Source: Siderastrea siderea (Eukaryota; Cnidaria; Anthozoa; Scleractinia; Rhizangiidae). Taken from it: a DNA stretch of 64,000 bases. The notes beneath the pieces are model-generated. The model did not search any database, was not told the origin of the DNA, and worked only from the letters and a program-made list of their open reading frames with translations. Within the stretch, counting starts at the first letter, position 1, and every line of letters starts with the position of its first letter. Positions 32,901-43,444 of the stretch are shown here, piece after piece. The position numbers were made by a program, and so were the translations under genes. The stretch lies in contig OZ034967.1 of the NCBI GenBank assembly GCA_964030785.1, forward strand, positions 44,164,533 to 44,228,532, in the 5' to 3' direction.

Positions 32901-34602
32901 ATTGTGAACCGTTGAACTGTCGATCGTCGAATGGAATTAAAGATTGTATACAGTCCTCCAGAAGGTGTGAATGTTTTTCAACATTTACTATTGCTTGGTT
33001 TTGTTGTTGTTGTTAACACATCAGCCAAGCAGATCTCAAATGATGAATCACTAATTTTCAAATGAGTCCTACCCATCAATTGCTCCATGAATGCAAAAAC
33101 CGAAGGGCTTGAGCTTATCATAGCCATCAATGTGCCATATATAATTGGGCCCCTGCAACATAAACATGCCAAGGTATATTTCGAAATGAAGAAATGTGGG
33201 GAGGTTCTTTGTGAATGTATCGCCTGGTTAGCTCGGTTGGGAGGGCGCCGGTCTGCTGAGTGGGAGGTCGCGGGTTCAAATCCAGACCAGACCAACACTC
33301 AGGGTCTTTTAATAACTGAGAAGAGAGTGCTGCCTTTGTAATGACATCTGCAAACGGTTAGACTTTCTAGTCCTCTTGGATAAGGACGATAAACCGTAGA
33401 TCCCATCTCACAGCACTTTTACTTATCTGGTTCTTGTGGGAGGTAAAAGAACCCACACCACTGTTCGAAAAGAGTAGGGGACATAGACCCCGTGGTCTGG
33501 CCAACTTTTCCTGAGCTGGGTGGGTTATCTGTAAGGAGAATTCTTAATATAGGGATAACGTCATAATCCTCCCCCAAGTGTTGTAATGGCTACCTTTAAA
33601 CAATGTTTACTGAATGTATTCATCTATCTACCCACCTACTTACCTACCTGCCTGCCTGCCTTCCTTCCGGGCTGCCTTCTGGATTCGCTCTGACGAAAGG
33701 ATTGCGCTCAAAACTTAAGCTTTTCAATATCTCCCATGGCTGAAAATCTACTTTTATTACCCGTTCAAGTAAACAAAACGAGACTTTTCTAAAAGTCTCT
33801 TCGTCTGTCTGCTATCTGTCGTCTGTTTTTTTTTTTTGTTTGTTTGTCCCTAGCCTGCGTAGCAAGCGTTTCTGTCGCCGAGGCGAAACGTCCCTAGCAG
33901 TGAGGTGCGAGGAGAGACGGCTGTTTTCGCAGGCTATGACAGCCTGTCTGTGTGTCCATTTCTCTACAATACCTTGCAAAAGTACTTGCGTCTAATAAGG
34001 CGTCCTTTTCGCCTCTGGCAAACTCCATGTGGATCCAGAATGCCCAAAGCAAGTCGAACAGTCTCTCTGTCAAAGGAAAATAAAATCCAGGTGATTCATC
34101 TTTATAGCTGAATTTTCGGCTTTAACAGTTGCCAGAGAGAGTAGTACAATGGACCACTTGTCTAGACGTCCTAGATAATAAAGCTGTGTTCATTGTGAAC
34201 ATAAATATATGAATCTTCAAATCTTCAAATTTTTCTTCAAATGAATCAATAAATCTTCAAATTTGTAGCTGAGGCATTCCGTAATGTGACAGTGTCAATA
34301 ACAAGGTAACAATCTTACCTGCTCACCATTAATCCATGGTCAGTTTGCAGCCTTTGGTGCATTTGCCGGTATCCAATGATACTACCACTCCCCTTAAGTT
34401 CTTCCTAGTTAACATAACATAGAATGTCATTCATTGTACCTTTTAATCGGATATTTAATGACCATAGCCGTTTATAAAATGATTTGAATCATGACGAGAA
34501 TCCCTCACCTCTATTGTATCCATAACATTCTCCAAATCTGCCTGCAGGCCCCTTCGTCGAAGTCCTAACTGACCGTTGATCACACGTTTCAGCTGCCTAA
34601 GG
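29987..34602 (-). CDS. Integrase-core (DDE) protein, ten-exon gene
   Basis: Exons (minus): 34602-34509, 34404-34319, 34066-33973, 33152-33073, 32676-32579, 32011-31872, 31793-31728, 31365-31317, 31196-31045 and 30201-29987. All but one junction agree in phase and all have AG/GT. The core reads WHIDGYDKLKPFGF (Asp1), IIRADNGTEN (Asp2) and RIEAWWSFLRKSN (Glu), an intact D-D-E triad. A helix-turn-helix-like lead (IIGYRQMHQRLQTDHGLMVS, RETVRLALGILDPHG) precedes it, and the C-terminus (CEKEFVDVFQMLMEENSLT) closes it. The exception: exon 8 ends with two extra bases (CACAC), putting exon 9 out of frame. Upstream N-terminal exon(s) were not found. The fold cuts and joins DNA in transposition; this family is found as multi-gene sets in corals and fish. 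It may be domesticated or a TE gene with introns. Confidence 0.7.
30446..30810. mobile_element. MITE in the last intron of the integrase gene
   Basis: Left end GGGGGAGCTCAAGCGACAAC with ACGGCAACGAGAACG; right end as reverse complement GGGAACTTAAGCAACTACGA with ACGGCAACGGCAGCG. TA borders both ends (30444-30445 and 30811-30812). Non-coding and CpG-rich at the ends. Confidence 0.7.
33217..33620 (+). mobile_element. tRNA-derived SINE
   Basis: The head has an A box (TTAGCTCGGTTGGGAGG) and a perfect B box (GGTTCAAATCC) about 30 bp later. It is followed by a non-tRNA body (TAGTCCTCTTGGATAAGGAC) and a tail of TACC/TGCC-type short repeats (33630-33665). It lies in the intron between exons 3 and 4 of the integrase gene, opposite to it in strand. 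It is not a functional tRNA because the clover-leaf is incomplete and the body continues past it. Confidence 0.75.
33851..33936. repeat. Small foldback element, TAGCCTGCG...CGCAGGCTA
   Basis: Ends TAGCCTGCG and CGCAGGCTA are inverted. A related element lies at 53192-53324. It is within an intron of the integrase gene. Confidence 0.6.
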
Positions 34603-35268
34603 CTAATGTTTCATAATGAAGAGAGATTTCAGCGAACTTTCCTTGTAAGGTCGTGAAAAAATGTGGGTTTATAATTTATCGAATAGTCACTACGTTACCT
34701 TATACGGATTCCATGAAGCAAAACTAGGAAAGCCTGGATTTCCAAATACGAAAAGCCACTCTGGAAGTAATCTTTTATCAAGTCAGTTCCTTTGGATATT
34801 TGTTAAGGATAGGACTTATACCGTCACTTTACTATGTGAAATTATGTATGAGAGCTTCACTAAATCTTGAAGCCATAAACTATAACGTTGCTTCCAACCA
34901 AAGATTGTCTTTAAGGCATTGTCTTTAACAAAATGACGGTCATTTTCTCCGGTATGTGTGACTTGAAGATGATAACACCAACAGCTCATGGTCATTTTTC
35001 ATTTACCTTCAGGGAGAATTTCAGTGTACTTTACGCGGTGGAACAGAAGAAGGTTATGACGAAAGAAATAATATTTTATGTCAAGCCCTTCCCCACTCAA
35101 ACCAAAGGTGCTTTTAGTAATCGTAAAGCCCATTCCCAAAATCTACAGGCTTTCAGTGAATAAAGGTTAATAAAGGATGTCTTTCAGGTCGCCTTAAAAA
35201 TCAAATTTTTAAAATCATGTTTACCGTAATACATACCTATTATAACCAACCGCGTGCACTTAATGGAA
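34603..35268. other. No gene seen; missing 5' exon of the integrase may lie here
   Basis: Two plus-strand open frames (34661-34870, 34933-35163) show no motif. The first exon of the integrase gene is expected on the minus strand upstream of 34602, but I could not identify it. Confidence 0.35.
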
Positions 35269-35270
35269 TA

Positions 35271-35764
35271 CAGTAGAGGCCCGGTAACTCAAACTCCGAG
35301 GGGAAAAATAGTTCGGGTTAGCGAGGGTTCGCGGAGTTATCCGAGGTCGATGGAATCTTCAATTTGCCATACAAATAACTGATAGTTTACTAATGTTTGA
35401 TTACTTCAGAATACAGTGCAAAACTTATCTCATGATCAGAAACGTAACACGATCATGTATTTTTTAATACGATAAATTGTGAGCTGTCCGTTTAGTTCCA
35501 TTGCATGTGAAAGAGACGAGAAAACTCCCTGGTTTAGTGATTAAACCGGGCATCAGTGTTCTACACTAAGTATGTGAAAGGGGTACCATTTGTCAATAGA
35601 AAGTATACAAAAGGGTTATATTTTAGTGTAAAAAATTATATATAAAAGGGTAAGGAGCAGAGCCTGCCCGTCTAAAACTTTGTCGACTCCCCCTGCCCCC
35701 CCCCCCCCCCTTTAACCCGACGGTAAGCGAGTAGGTTAGTTATCCTAGTTTAAGGGTTCTATTG
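35271..35764. mobile_element. Mariner-like MITE with a fragment of another MITE inside
   Basis: Left end CAGTAGAGGCCCGGTAACTC; right end as reverse complement CAATAGAACCCTTAAACTAG. Both are flanked by TA (35269-35270, 35765-35766). Inside, 35568-35700 is a reversed fragment of the 19881 MITE family (GTATGTGAAAGGGGTACCAT). Confidence 0.6.
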
Positions 35765-36199
35765 TATTATGAAGAAAAAACAATCATCGACTTTCCTTAA
35801 CAGTAGGCCAATTTACTAGCTATAGGATGCTGTGTGCAACATGAAGTCTTGAAATTCCTGTATAAGAACTAAAGCAATGTAAAACATTACATCTGTACTG
35901 TTTTATAACTTAGTTTGGCACAATTGAACACCTAGCAATCAATCAGTTTATATGCACGGTCAGGTGGTAAATAACGAATAAAACCTTACTCCCGCGTTCT
36001 GGGATCTGACGTGCAAATACACTGCACTTTCAGCTATATACATTTGAGCTCGCTTTCACCACTTCGTGAGTGCTTCCCTGCCCAAAATCATCTACTTAAT
36101 CCACCTTTAAGACAAACGCTTTTTATTCTCCCTTTTTAATGATCAATGTAATGTCACGGGGCTAACCTCACCTATAATTATATGAAGTTTCTTCATGAT

Positions 36200-36256
36200 C
36201 CCCCCCCCCCCCCCTCACCCCTCCATCCCACACACACACACACACACACACACACT
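36200..36256. repeat. Poly-C run and (CA)n microsatellite
   Basis: A run of about 15 C is followed by a (CA)n tract at 36229-36256. Simple repeats. Confidence 0.9.
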
Positions 36257-36659
36257 CCCTGGCTTCAAAAGTATTTCAAATAGCACTGAATGCAGTACAA
36301 CAAGCATGGAAATATTTGATGCTCTCCATCCATTTAGAAAGTTATTTTGATAAAGGCTGCGACTTAATCATTCCAAACTTAAGGGATTAAAGCCCACTAT
36401 ATGTCTTGAAATTATCATATTACTTACAAGCACGAAATGTGAAAGAGTAAATGGTTTAAATTCATCGTACAGACCTGAAAAGGATACGACTTCGCTGCAC
36501 GTTTCCTAATGAAGGAGCATACCGGGGTAATACACATTCGCAACAATGTAAAATGATAAAAATATAAAAGAAAACCAGAATAGTCCGCATTATTTCCTTT
36601 CAAATCTCACTTCGTAGGTCGCTTGGTCCCAGGCACCACACATCACGGCCATACTTTCA

Positions 36660-36991
36660 AATGTCGGATGTCGGATCTCGGATGTTGGATCTCGGATGTC
36701 GGATGTCGGATGTCGGATGTCGGATGTCGGATGTCGGATGTCGGATGTCGGATGTCGGATGTCGGATCTCGGATGTCGGATCTCGGATGTCGGATCTCGG
36801 ATGTCGGATGTCGGATCTCGGATGTCGGATGTCGGATCTCGGATGTCGGATCTCGGATGTCGGATCTCGGATGTCGGATGTCGGATGTCGGATGTCGGAT
36901 GTCGGATCTCGGATGTCGGATCTCGGATGTCGGATGTCGGATCTCGGATGTCGGATGTCGGATCTTGGATGTCGGATGTCGGATCTCGGAT
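36660..36991. repeat. Heptamer array 2 (ATGTCGG/ATCTCGG)n
   Basis: About 47 tandem 7-bp units, the reverse-complement version of array 1. Two main variants, ATGTCGG and ATCTCGG, alternate in an irregular order. Its right flank, GGCACCTATAAGCTTCCGTA (36992-37011), is the reverse complement of the left flank of array 1. Long open frames through it are a by-product of the repeat. Confidence 0.9.
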
Positions 36992-37048
36992 GGCACCTAT
37001 AAGCTTCCGTATTTACGCCGTAAGTTTTCTGACATTAACTTAATTGAA

Positions 37049-37195
37049 GTTGTCAATCAAATAAGGTTTACATCGCAAAATTTACGACGTAAACTTAATA
37101 CGTTATAGTCGTCAATCAAATAAAGTTTTACGTCGTCAAATTTACGACGTGAACTTAATCTGTTAAAGCTGTCAATCAAATAAGGTTTCTTAATG
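37049..37195. repeat. 61-bp tandem repeat outside heptamer array 2
   Basis: GTCAATCAAATAAGGTTTAC-type sequence recurs three times at a spacing of about 61 bp (near 37053, 37114 and 37175), each followed or preceded by TTTACGACGT. This belongs to the same element as the array. Confidence 0.65.
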
Positions 37196-37945
37196 GATTA
37201 ACAATTACAATGTTTAATGAGTTAAAGTCAAAGTTAATTCATGAAAGTTACGATGTAACCTAAATAAGTTATCTTGTTGCATTTTAAGTTTTGGTAGGTT
37301 ACCTTTCACAATGTTTAATATCTAATCGTCAAAGTTTTAATAGGTTAACGTTTAGAATGTTTAAAAAGTTAACACCAACGTGAAAATGGTTAAGTTTAAA
37401 TTGGTAGAGTTAGTTTAGTGCAGCAAGAACAAATATCAGCTCGCTTTGTCAGAAGTCCATTTAAATGAAAAGAGTGCTGGTTCAATCAGTCAATTTTTTT
37501 CTAAATTGCTGCAATCTATGGAAAAGCACCCGATTGAATGACAAAGAGGGCCTATTGTGTTATGTGTTATGTCTCTTCCTAGAAAGAGTTCCGACACATG
37601 GTCGCTCCTTTTTGTTTTGTTTTGTTTCGTTTTTTTGTACGCATCCCAATACAACAAAATCCCCTATAACGAAGACCCCGGTATAACGAACGATATCTTT
37701 CAGCCTAGTTATAGTAAGATGTATTCGAAATGTATGACCATGGAACATCTCTGAATCCTGCTAAGACAAACTCCCATGGTAACAAACGCATGTTACCAGT
37801 CCCTTGGCAATTCCGAAGAGATCTACATTTAATTGTTTTATTTGGACTTGTTATTGTAAATTACCTCAGAAGTGTTTGTTCTCTCTTTCTAATAAATTTT
37901 TCGTAATAATGCAACAGAATGCAACAGAGACCACTTTTGTTTCTT

Positions 37946-38080
37946 TCTGTAGAATTTGGTTGGCCTTATCATGGTACTGAAAACGCAGAGGTCGGCGGAC
38001 ACTTTTACTCAGGATGTTGTTCAAAGTTGTCAGTGAGCGACAACATGCAATATGGAGTCGATATTGATGGGCCGACAGGT
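37946..38080 (+). pseudogene. Splinter of an integrase-core gene
   Basis: Reads VEFGWPYHGTENAEV, then SDNMQYGVDIDGPTG. The same blocks occur in the 50353-51731 integrase (VEFGWPSQVRSDHGMENVEV and TQYGVDLDGP), but about 130 residues between them are missing. A GTAAGC follows GGCCGACAG. It is an internally deleted relic of the intronless subfamily. Confidence 0.75.
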
Positions 38081-38122
38081 AAGCAGCCTTCCAGGAAATA
38101 TATAAATAAAAAAAACTACTAG

Positions 38123-38560
38123 CTTTGAACTATATGTTACTGTGTTATACTGAAGTTAAAAAACTTGTACAACTATGTACAATAATTATATGTACACTAC
38201 ATACAGTTCCAAAGAACACCCAACGGATCATTTTGGTTAAGAAAAAATTAACAAAGGAAGCAAGGGAAAAAAATTGTTGGTTAAGAAAAAATGGAGGAAG
38301 GAAGGTCTCTGTTTGGAAAAAAAATGGCTATAGAGGTCTGTGCTAAATTGTAATACCTTCTCTGATGGCTGTATAAAGAAAAAGATGAAACAACATTTTA
38401 TTTATCTGTTTCCAAAGGCTTTGTTGAGAAAAAGATGAATTGACATTATTTGATGTAGTGTTCTTCCTTTTCTTCGTTGTATGCCCCCAGGTGCTTACAT
38501 GGTGCTTACATTTAACTGTGCAACACTGGTAACGAACAATAAATCATCTATCCAGTGTTT
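38123..38560. other. No gene seen
   Basis: AT-rich sequence without recognisable coding or repeat features. Confidence 0.4.
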
Positions 38561-38564
38561 TCGT

Positions 38565-38781
38565 AGACTTTGAGTAGTCTCTAATTTTGTTAATGGCGAT
38601 TGTTGGGCGGGCCGCAGGGGGCCACACGCGTGCGAAATTTTGAGGCGACGTGACGCGAGGGGAGTGCCAAAACATTTTTGGCACTCCTCTGACATCGCGT
38701 CTCCTCGAAATTTCCCGCGCGCGCATGTATTTCGCCCGCCTCATAATCGCCATCGCCAAAATTATAGACTACTCGCAGTCT
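38565..38781. mobile_element. Foldback MITE, AGTAGTCTCTAATT family, copy 1
   Basis: Left arm GACTTTGAGTAGTCTCTAAT and right arm (reverse complement) GACTGCGAGTAGTCTATAAT fold on each other. The GC-rich centre contains two facing copies of GGAGTGCCAAAA. A second copy lies at 49617-49776. Confidence 0.7.
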
Positions 38782-38789
38782 AGTGTCTT

Positions 38790-39374
38790 TGTGCTCTGTA
38801 CGAGGTATCCTGGGTGGCAGCTCTCTTCCCCATCCCCACCCAGCTGTCACCCAAAAGAGTTTGGTCACAGGCTATGCGCACGGAGAATAACGAGTGCAGT
38901 ACTCGAGGGGAAAAAAACCCTTTTTGCGGACAAAAAAAGAAATTGACATTTAAAGTATTTTTCGGACAGTGGAAAAGGATTTAGGTGAGAGCTGTACAGC
39001 TCAGAGTTTTCAGTATTCACAGAAATTATGTAGTCGAGTGGGAACAGGTGGCAATAGAAGAAAAGACGAATGTACCAATGGCACACAACACGGTGATACT
39101 GTAGACCCTCGAGCGCCTTTTTCATTAGATTTTGACCATGTAGCGAAAATAGAGGTTTGTGACTCGTTTTGGGAAATCTTTTTGACGCTCGTTTACATTT
39201 AGACAAACGTATCATTTCCGCCTTTATAGAACTGTATTTTAGCTTGAAAACAACTGAATATATTGCTCGCAAAGCTGCGTGGCCATTTGCTTATTGTAAG
39301 GTGTTTATCTACAAAGTTCCCTTACCTGGCCAATGTCTAAAGTAAAAATAAAAACCTTGAAGGATCATTTATCA
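38790..39374. other. No gene seen
   Basis: No supported features. Short open frames on both strands lack motifs. Confidence 0.4.
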
Positions 39375-40477
39375 ATCTAAAACTTGAAAGCTTATTTGCA
39401 TAGTGAGGGCTCCATCCTCCCCTACATATCTTGCTTTAACCTCGTCAAGTGAAAGGTAGTCCTTCCATCCTAGGGGAGCGTTGGGTTGGAGCCATCTTGA
39501 AGAAGGAGTTCTCTTTAGGAAAACCTCTCTTCCATTCAGCAGGGCCACACTGTCAGAATTTGAAAAAAAAATGACAATAAGACTTTTGTAATTCAATTCA
39601 AATGCATAGTGCAATAATGCAAAAATAATACAGCAGGAGAAATGTGCTTCACTGGATTATCATCTAAATTAAAATAAATCGACATGCAAGAATGTTTCTT
39701 CTAATCTTACCTCAAATTGAGGCAAATGGGTCCGTTTGTGCCCTGGTGGTACATGAACACGCCAGTGTTCCCGGCAGCGGACACTTGGCACACTTGTCGG
39801 TGAGGCGGACACTTGTCGGTGAGGCTGTTAAAATCCTGAATAACCCAGTTGTATGTCTCAACAGACTTTGTCCTCTGCAATGGTGCCACCTATAATGGCA
39901 GAACAACACTCTGTTTTTCTCGTGCACCTATCCCGTTCTGTACCCTCCCCATTGTACAATGGGACATTTGACTGGTTCCGCCACGTTGACTCTGTCCTAG
40001 TCTATCATACAGGTTCGACACAAATTTCTCGCCAGTTATACTACGAGCTTTTTCTGAGTTTTCCTCGAAAGGACCGACCGTCGCTTGTGAGCCCAGTCTC
40101 ATCTCCCCGTTTTCAAATTCGTTCCGACCATTCTCGGTCGCATTCGAACCAAATATTGTGCAATGATAGTTATTAATTAGATCCTGAACATATTTTCAAT
40201 CCGCTTAGACTTACATTATTGATTTGATTTGACCTTCTTTCGGTCAATAGCTGAGTTTGACGTGGCGAAGGGAGTTGTTCTCCATGTGACCCTGGAAGTC
40301 CTCGCGGTGCACCTTTAGCTCTGCAAACGGGCACTGAGCAACTCAGAAAAGCCCGCCTACATTCAAGCGAAATGTGCCTGTTCAGTTGTTCCCTAGAAAG
40401 AGATAAGTTAAAATAATAATAACCTGATAACAATTGTAACATTTGTTACAGTCATAATAATCTCTTGTCTTATCTTC

Positions 40478-40605
40478 CCCTCATTCATTCGTTCGTTTGT
40501 TCGTTCGTTCGTTCGTTCGTTCATTCGTTCGTTTGCTCGCTCGCTTGCTCACTCGTTCGTTCGTTCGTGCGTTCGTGCGTTCATTCATTGGTTTACTGGT
40601 TCCTT
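40478..40605. repeat. (TTCG)n microsatellite
   Basis: Imperfect TTCG/TTCA/CTCG tetranucleotide repeat. It lies in an intron of the TRAF-like pseudogene. Confidence 0.9.
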
Positions 40606-40761
40606 TGAATTTTTCCCCTTAATTCCTCTATTCATTTATTTTTCATTCTTTTAATCTTTGCAGAAATGCGCTTTTTTAAGTGGTTCTCAGGACGATATAG
40701 AACCAGCTGAAATAATTACAAATGAGAATCAGAATGATTCAAGTTGACGAGCTATCGATAC

Positions 40762-41190
40762 CACAGGGCCCCACAGAAACTGTGTGACCGTTTGTAGTTT
40801 CAAAATTATGAGAATGTATGGGAAAACCGAAAGGTTTCTAATAACATCTAAAATTGCGAGGAATATATACATTAAAGTTCAAAATAAACAAAATCTTACC
40901 TTAATCGTTGTGTTTTGTCGTCATCGTGCCTCTAAACAGCGAGTATTAGTGATTTCCAGGGTTTAGCGATGAGGTTGACTGTACGTAATAAGAAATCGCT
41001 AATACTCGCTGTTCAGAGGCACAATGACGACAAAACACAACAATTGAGGTAAGATTATGTTTATTTTGAAGTTAAATGTAAATATTTCTCGCAGCATTTC
41101 ACGTTATTAGAAACCTTTCGGTTTTTCTCATACATTCCCTTATAATTTTGAAACTACAAACGGTCACACACTTTGTGTGGTGCCCCTGTG
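40762..41190. mobile_element. 430-bp foldback MITE
   Basis: The left arm (CACAGGGCCCCACAGAAACT, TGTGTGACCGTTTGTAGTTT) is mirrored along about 190 bp by the right arm, whose reverse complement starts CACAGGGGCACCACACAAAG. The unpaired centre is short (about 40962-40990). Flanks TCGATAC (40755-40761) and TTGATAC (41191-41197) form a near-identical target duplication of about 7 bp. It lies in an intron of the TRAF-like pseudogene. Confidence 0.8.
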
Positions 41191-42104
41191 TTGATACACC
41201 CAGTAAAACACCCAGCTGTGTTTTGCTTTAGTCACTCCAGTTACATGTGCAAACGCCATTTCTAGAATATACATCATACTTACCGAGGAATTTCACCATC
41301 ACTGCAACTGAATAGGCAAATTATTGGTGCTTTCTTGCAGGCATACCTTCAGTGATTTGATTGCTGGTGGACGGGCAACACAGTACGGCAGTGTGGGCAC
41401 TCCTCTGGCTTCATGTCGCATATGTCTGAGTGTACAACCATATTTCCCCGCTTCACCATCTGTCCACATCCAGTATGCGTGCACAGAATGTGCTCTTCGA
41501 GACACTGTTGTCAGTGGTTGTTTGTGTTGTCTAATGAACCCATCCATGTGCAGCCACTTTCCCTGTGTGGGCAGAAGACTTCCAAAGTTTCAACTACCCT
41601 GTCAAAAGCAATTATGTGTCTCAAGTCTGCAGATCGAAGGGGCTGTCTTCCGACGGGGCAGTTCATACTCTGGTGTACGTTCACCCATTCTTCTATGCAA
41701 GACTTACAAAAAAAATTGCCCTCTTTGCAGGCGAAGGCTTCCCATATAACATGCTGGCTGCAATTAAGAAGAAAAACAATTAAAATTCCGTGATTGACAT
41801 ATTTTTTAATAAGTTTTACTATTTCTCCCCTATTTCTAGTTAGTTTTGGTACTGTGACAGGAAAGAGGGAATGAAAAGAAGTGTAACAAGAACACGAGAC
41901 CCGGTAATGACGATTACCATAGGTGCCAACTTTGAGCACATGCGTGGCCTTGATGGTAGAGGCCTTGTTGATTTTCATGAAAACATAAGAGGTAATAAGT
42001 GGAAAATACGTAGTTACTGTAACGCAGAACCAAACACGACCACAAATGTCCCACAACGACACACAACCACCACGTTCATATTCCATTCATACTGTGAGTA
42101 GAGC

Positions 42105-43125
42105 ATTTCGATTGATTCCTTCTCTTGCCGCCCCTAAGCAAGTTGAATATTAATATATTCTTGCTCTCGGTTTCATGCATGTTCGTCTCTGATCTATTAA
42201 ATGATCTCAGGCAAAACCTATACTAGGAGATGTTATTCGCAGAGATGCAAATGCTGTCCTCTTGTAGTAGATGGTATGACATTATTTTCAAAAACAGAGT
42301 CAGAACAGTTGTTCCTAGAGTTCAAATTAAAGTCTATATGTCAATAAGACTTCAATACAATCATGATTTAGTCTTCTGTGGTATGTTGCATTGTATACTG
42401 TACTCACCAAATCGGGCAAAGAAAAGTTGCGTCCGGTCTTTTGGCAAAAACATCAGGATGATATCCCGTTTCCATGACTCAGTCCACTAGCAAAGCAGGA
42501 AAAAGCAGTGAACAGAAAAAGCGACGTGGAACAAAGACGATATTCATTCACTGGCGAGTCTAAACTAGCTCATGTGACTGATATCTGAGAACATAGCAAT
42601 TCATAATTCAGATGGGCATTCTGTCAGTCAAAATAATTATGACAGAATTGGTGCAAAATAATCTTTCTTCGCAATTCGCAAGATAAATGTAAGTTGTTCG
42701 TGTTTGATTTATTTTAAAAACCAATGTGCCGTATTATAGCATTGTCTCGTATCCCCACGTGACGTGTGCGCTCGTGTTTGTTGCTTACGCGCGCGCGTAT
42801 ATGGTAGAGACTGGTCATTTATGGGGGGGAAGACCATTAACAACAACAGCAATTTATTAGCATTTCCACGTGAACAAATGGCATTGCCGATTAGAATGTT
42901 GGGTATAGTTTAGATTATAATGATGAAATTTTTCAAATAATTACAGCTATTACATAGAGAGTCAATCTATGTGGCAGGTTCGTTCATTGTCTTGCTTTGA
43001 CATTTTTCAAAGGCTAGAACGGATAAGGTGCCCGAGTTTCTTACGAACAAAAGGATCTACATTATTGAGGAGAAAGAGTATCGTATCGTTTGTGTTCAAT
43101 AAATGAAAATTATGATATCTGTAAC
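42105..43125. other. No gene seen
   Basis: Intergenic. 42790-42800 has a short GCGCGC run. Nothing else recognised. Confidence 0.4.
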
Positions 43126-43129
43126 TTTT

Positions 43130-43440
43130 TTTAACCTAGAAGGTAGTTATAGAATTGGGAATGTAATCTTTCTACAGGGTCATTTTCCCATTTATCTAGG
43201 CTCAATTTTTCATAGGCACGCCATACTTCTGAGCTATATGATAATATAGGTTTAAATAGCGAGGTTAAAAGCTTGTTGCAAGTATCAGTTGGAAATTTTT
43301 GGAAATCAAGGAAACTGTGTCTTGCAAAACTACACGGTCTGCATTTTAATTTGAAAAGTTACCACTAGCACAAAAGAAAAGTCCTAAATAGGAATAATTG
43401 TGTGAAATTTCAATGGGATTATCATCAATTAAAAAGGGAT
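43130..43440 (-). mobile_element. Non-LTR retrotransposon RT remnant
   Basis: The minus strand reads NPIEISHNYSYLGLFFCASG and, after several frame changes, LFKPILSYSSEVW and DPVERLHSQFYNYLLG. These are the conserved blocks after the RT palm in CR1/Jockey-like non-LTR elements (NPIE..YLGxxFxxSG, PILxYxSEVW). Stops and shifts show it is long dead. Confidence 0.65.
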
Positions 43441-43444
43441 GTTT

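Larger units (their letters stand above)
39375..41757 (-). pseudogene. TRAF-like gene (RING, TRAF zinc fingers, possible MATH tail), pseudogene
   Basis: Exon 41757-41284 holds the second half of a RING (FACKEGNFFCKSCIEEW, NCPVGRQPL), then TRAF-type zinc fingers (CPHRESGCTW, CTHTGCGQMVKRGNMVVH, ECPHCRTVLPVH). It ends at a GTAAGT donor. Exon 40392-~40200 continues in phase: REQLNRHISLECRRAFLSC, then after a 1-nt shift PFAELKVHREDFQGHMENN. In-frame TGAs follow NNH (41511-41513) and SNH (~41355), with a third after LSY. Further minus-strand blocks, 39889-39707 (ETYNWVIQDFNSLTDK) and 39614-39375 (FLKRTPSSRWLQPNAPLGW ... YVGEDGALTMQIS), may be MATH-domain exons. TRAF proteins carry receptor signals and act as E3 ligases; the lesions exclude a normal product. 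The first RING exon was not found. Confidence 0.65.

Noticed and set aside
33217..33290. Functional tRNA gene
   Set aside because: A and B boxes are present but the clover-leaf is incomplete and a SINE body and tail follow.
36623..37108. Long open frames of MSDVGCR-type repeats (also 21180-21469)
   Set aside because: All frames of the 7-bp repeat are open on both strands; the protein is a by-product of the unit, with no codon evidence of selection.
41511..41513. Selenocysteine at TGA in the TRAF-like gene
   Set aside because: The residue is not at a redox or zinc-ligand position, other lesions are present, and no SECIS-like hairpin was noticed.
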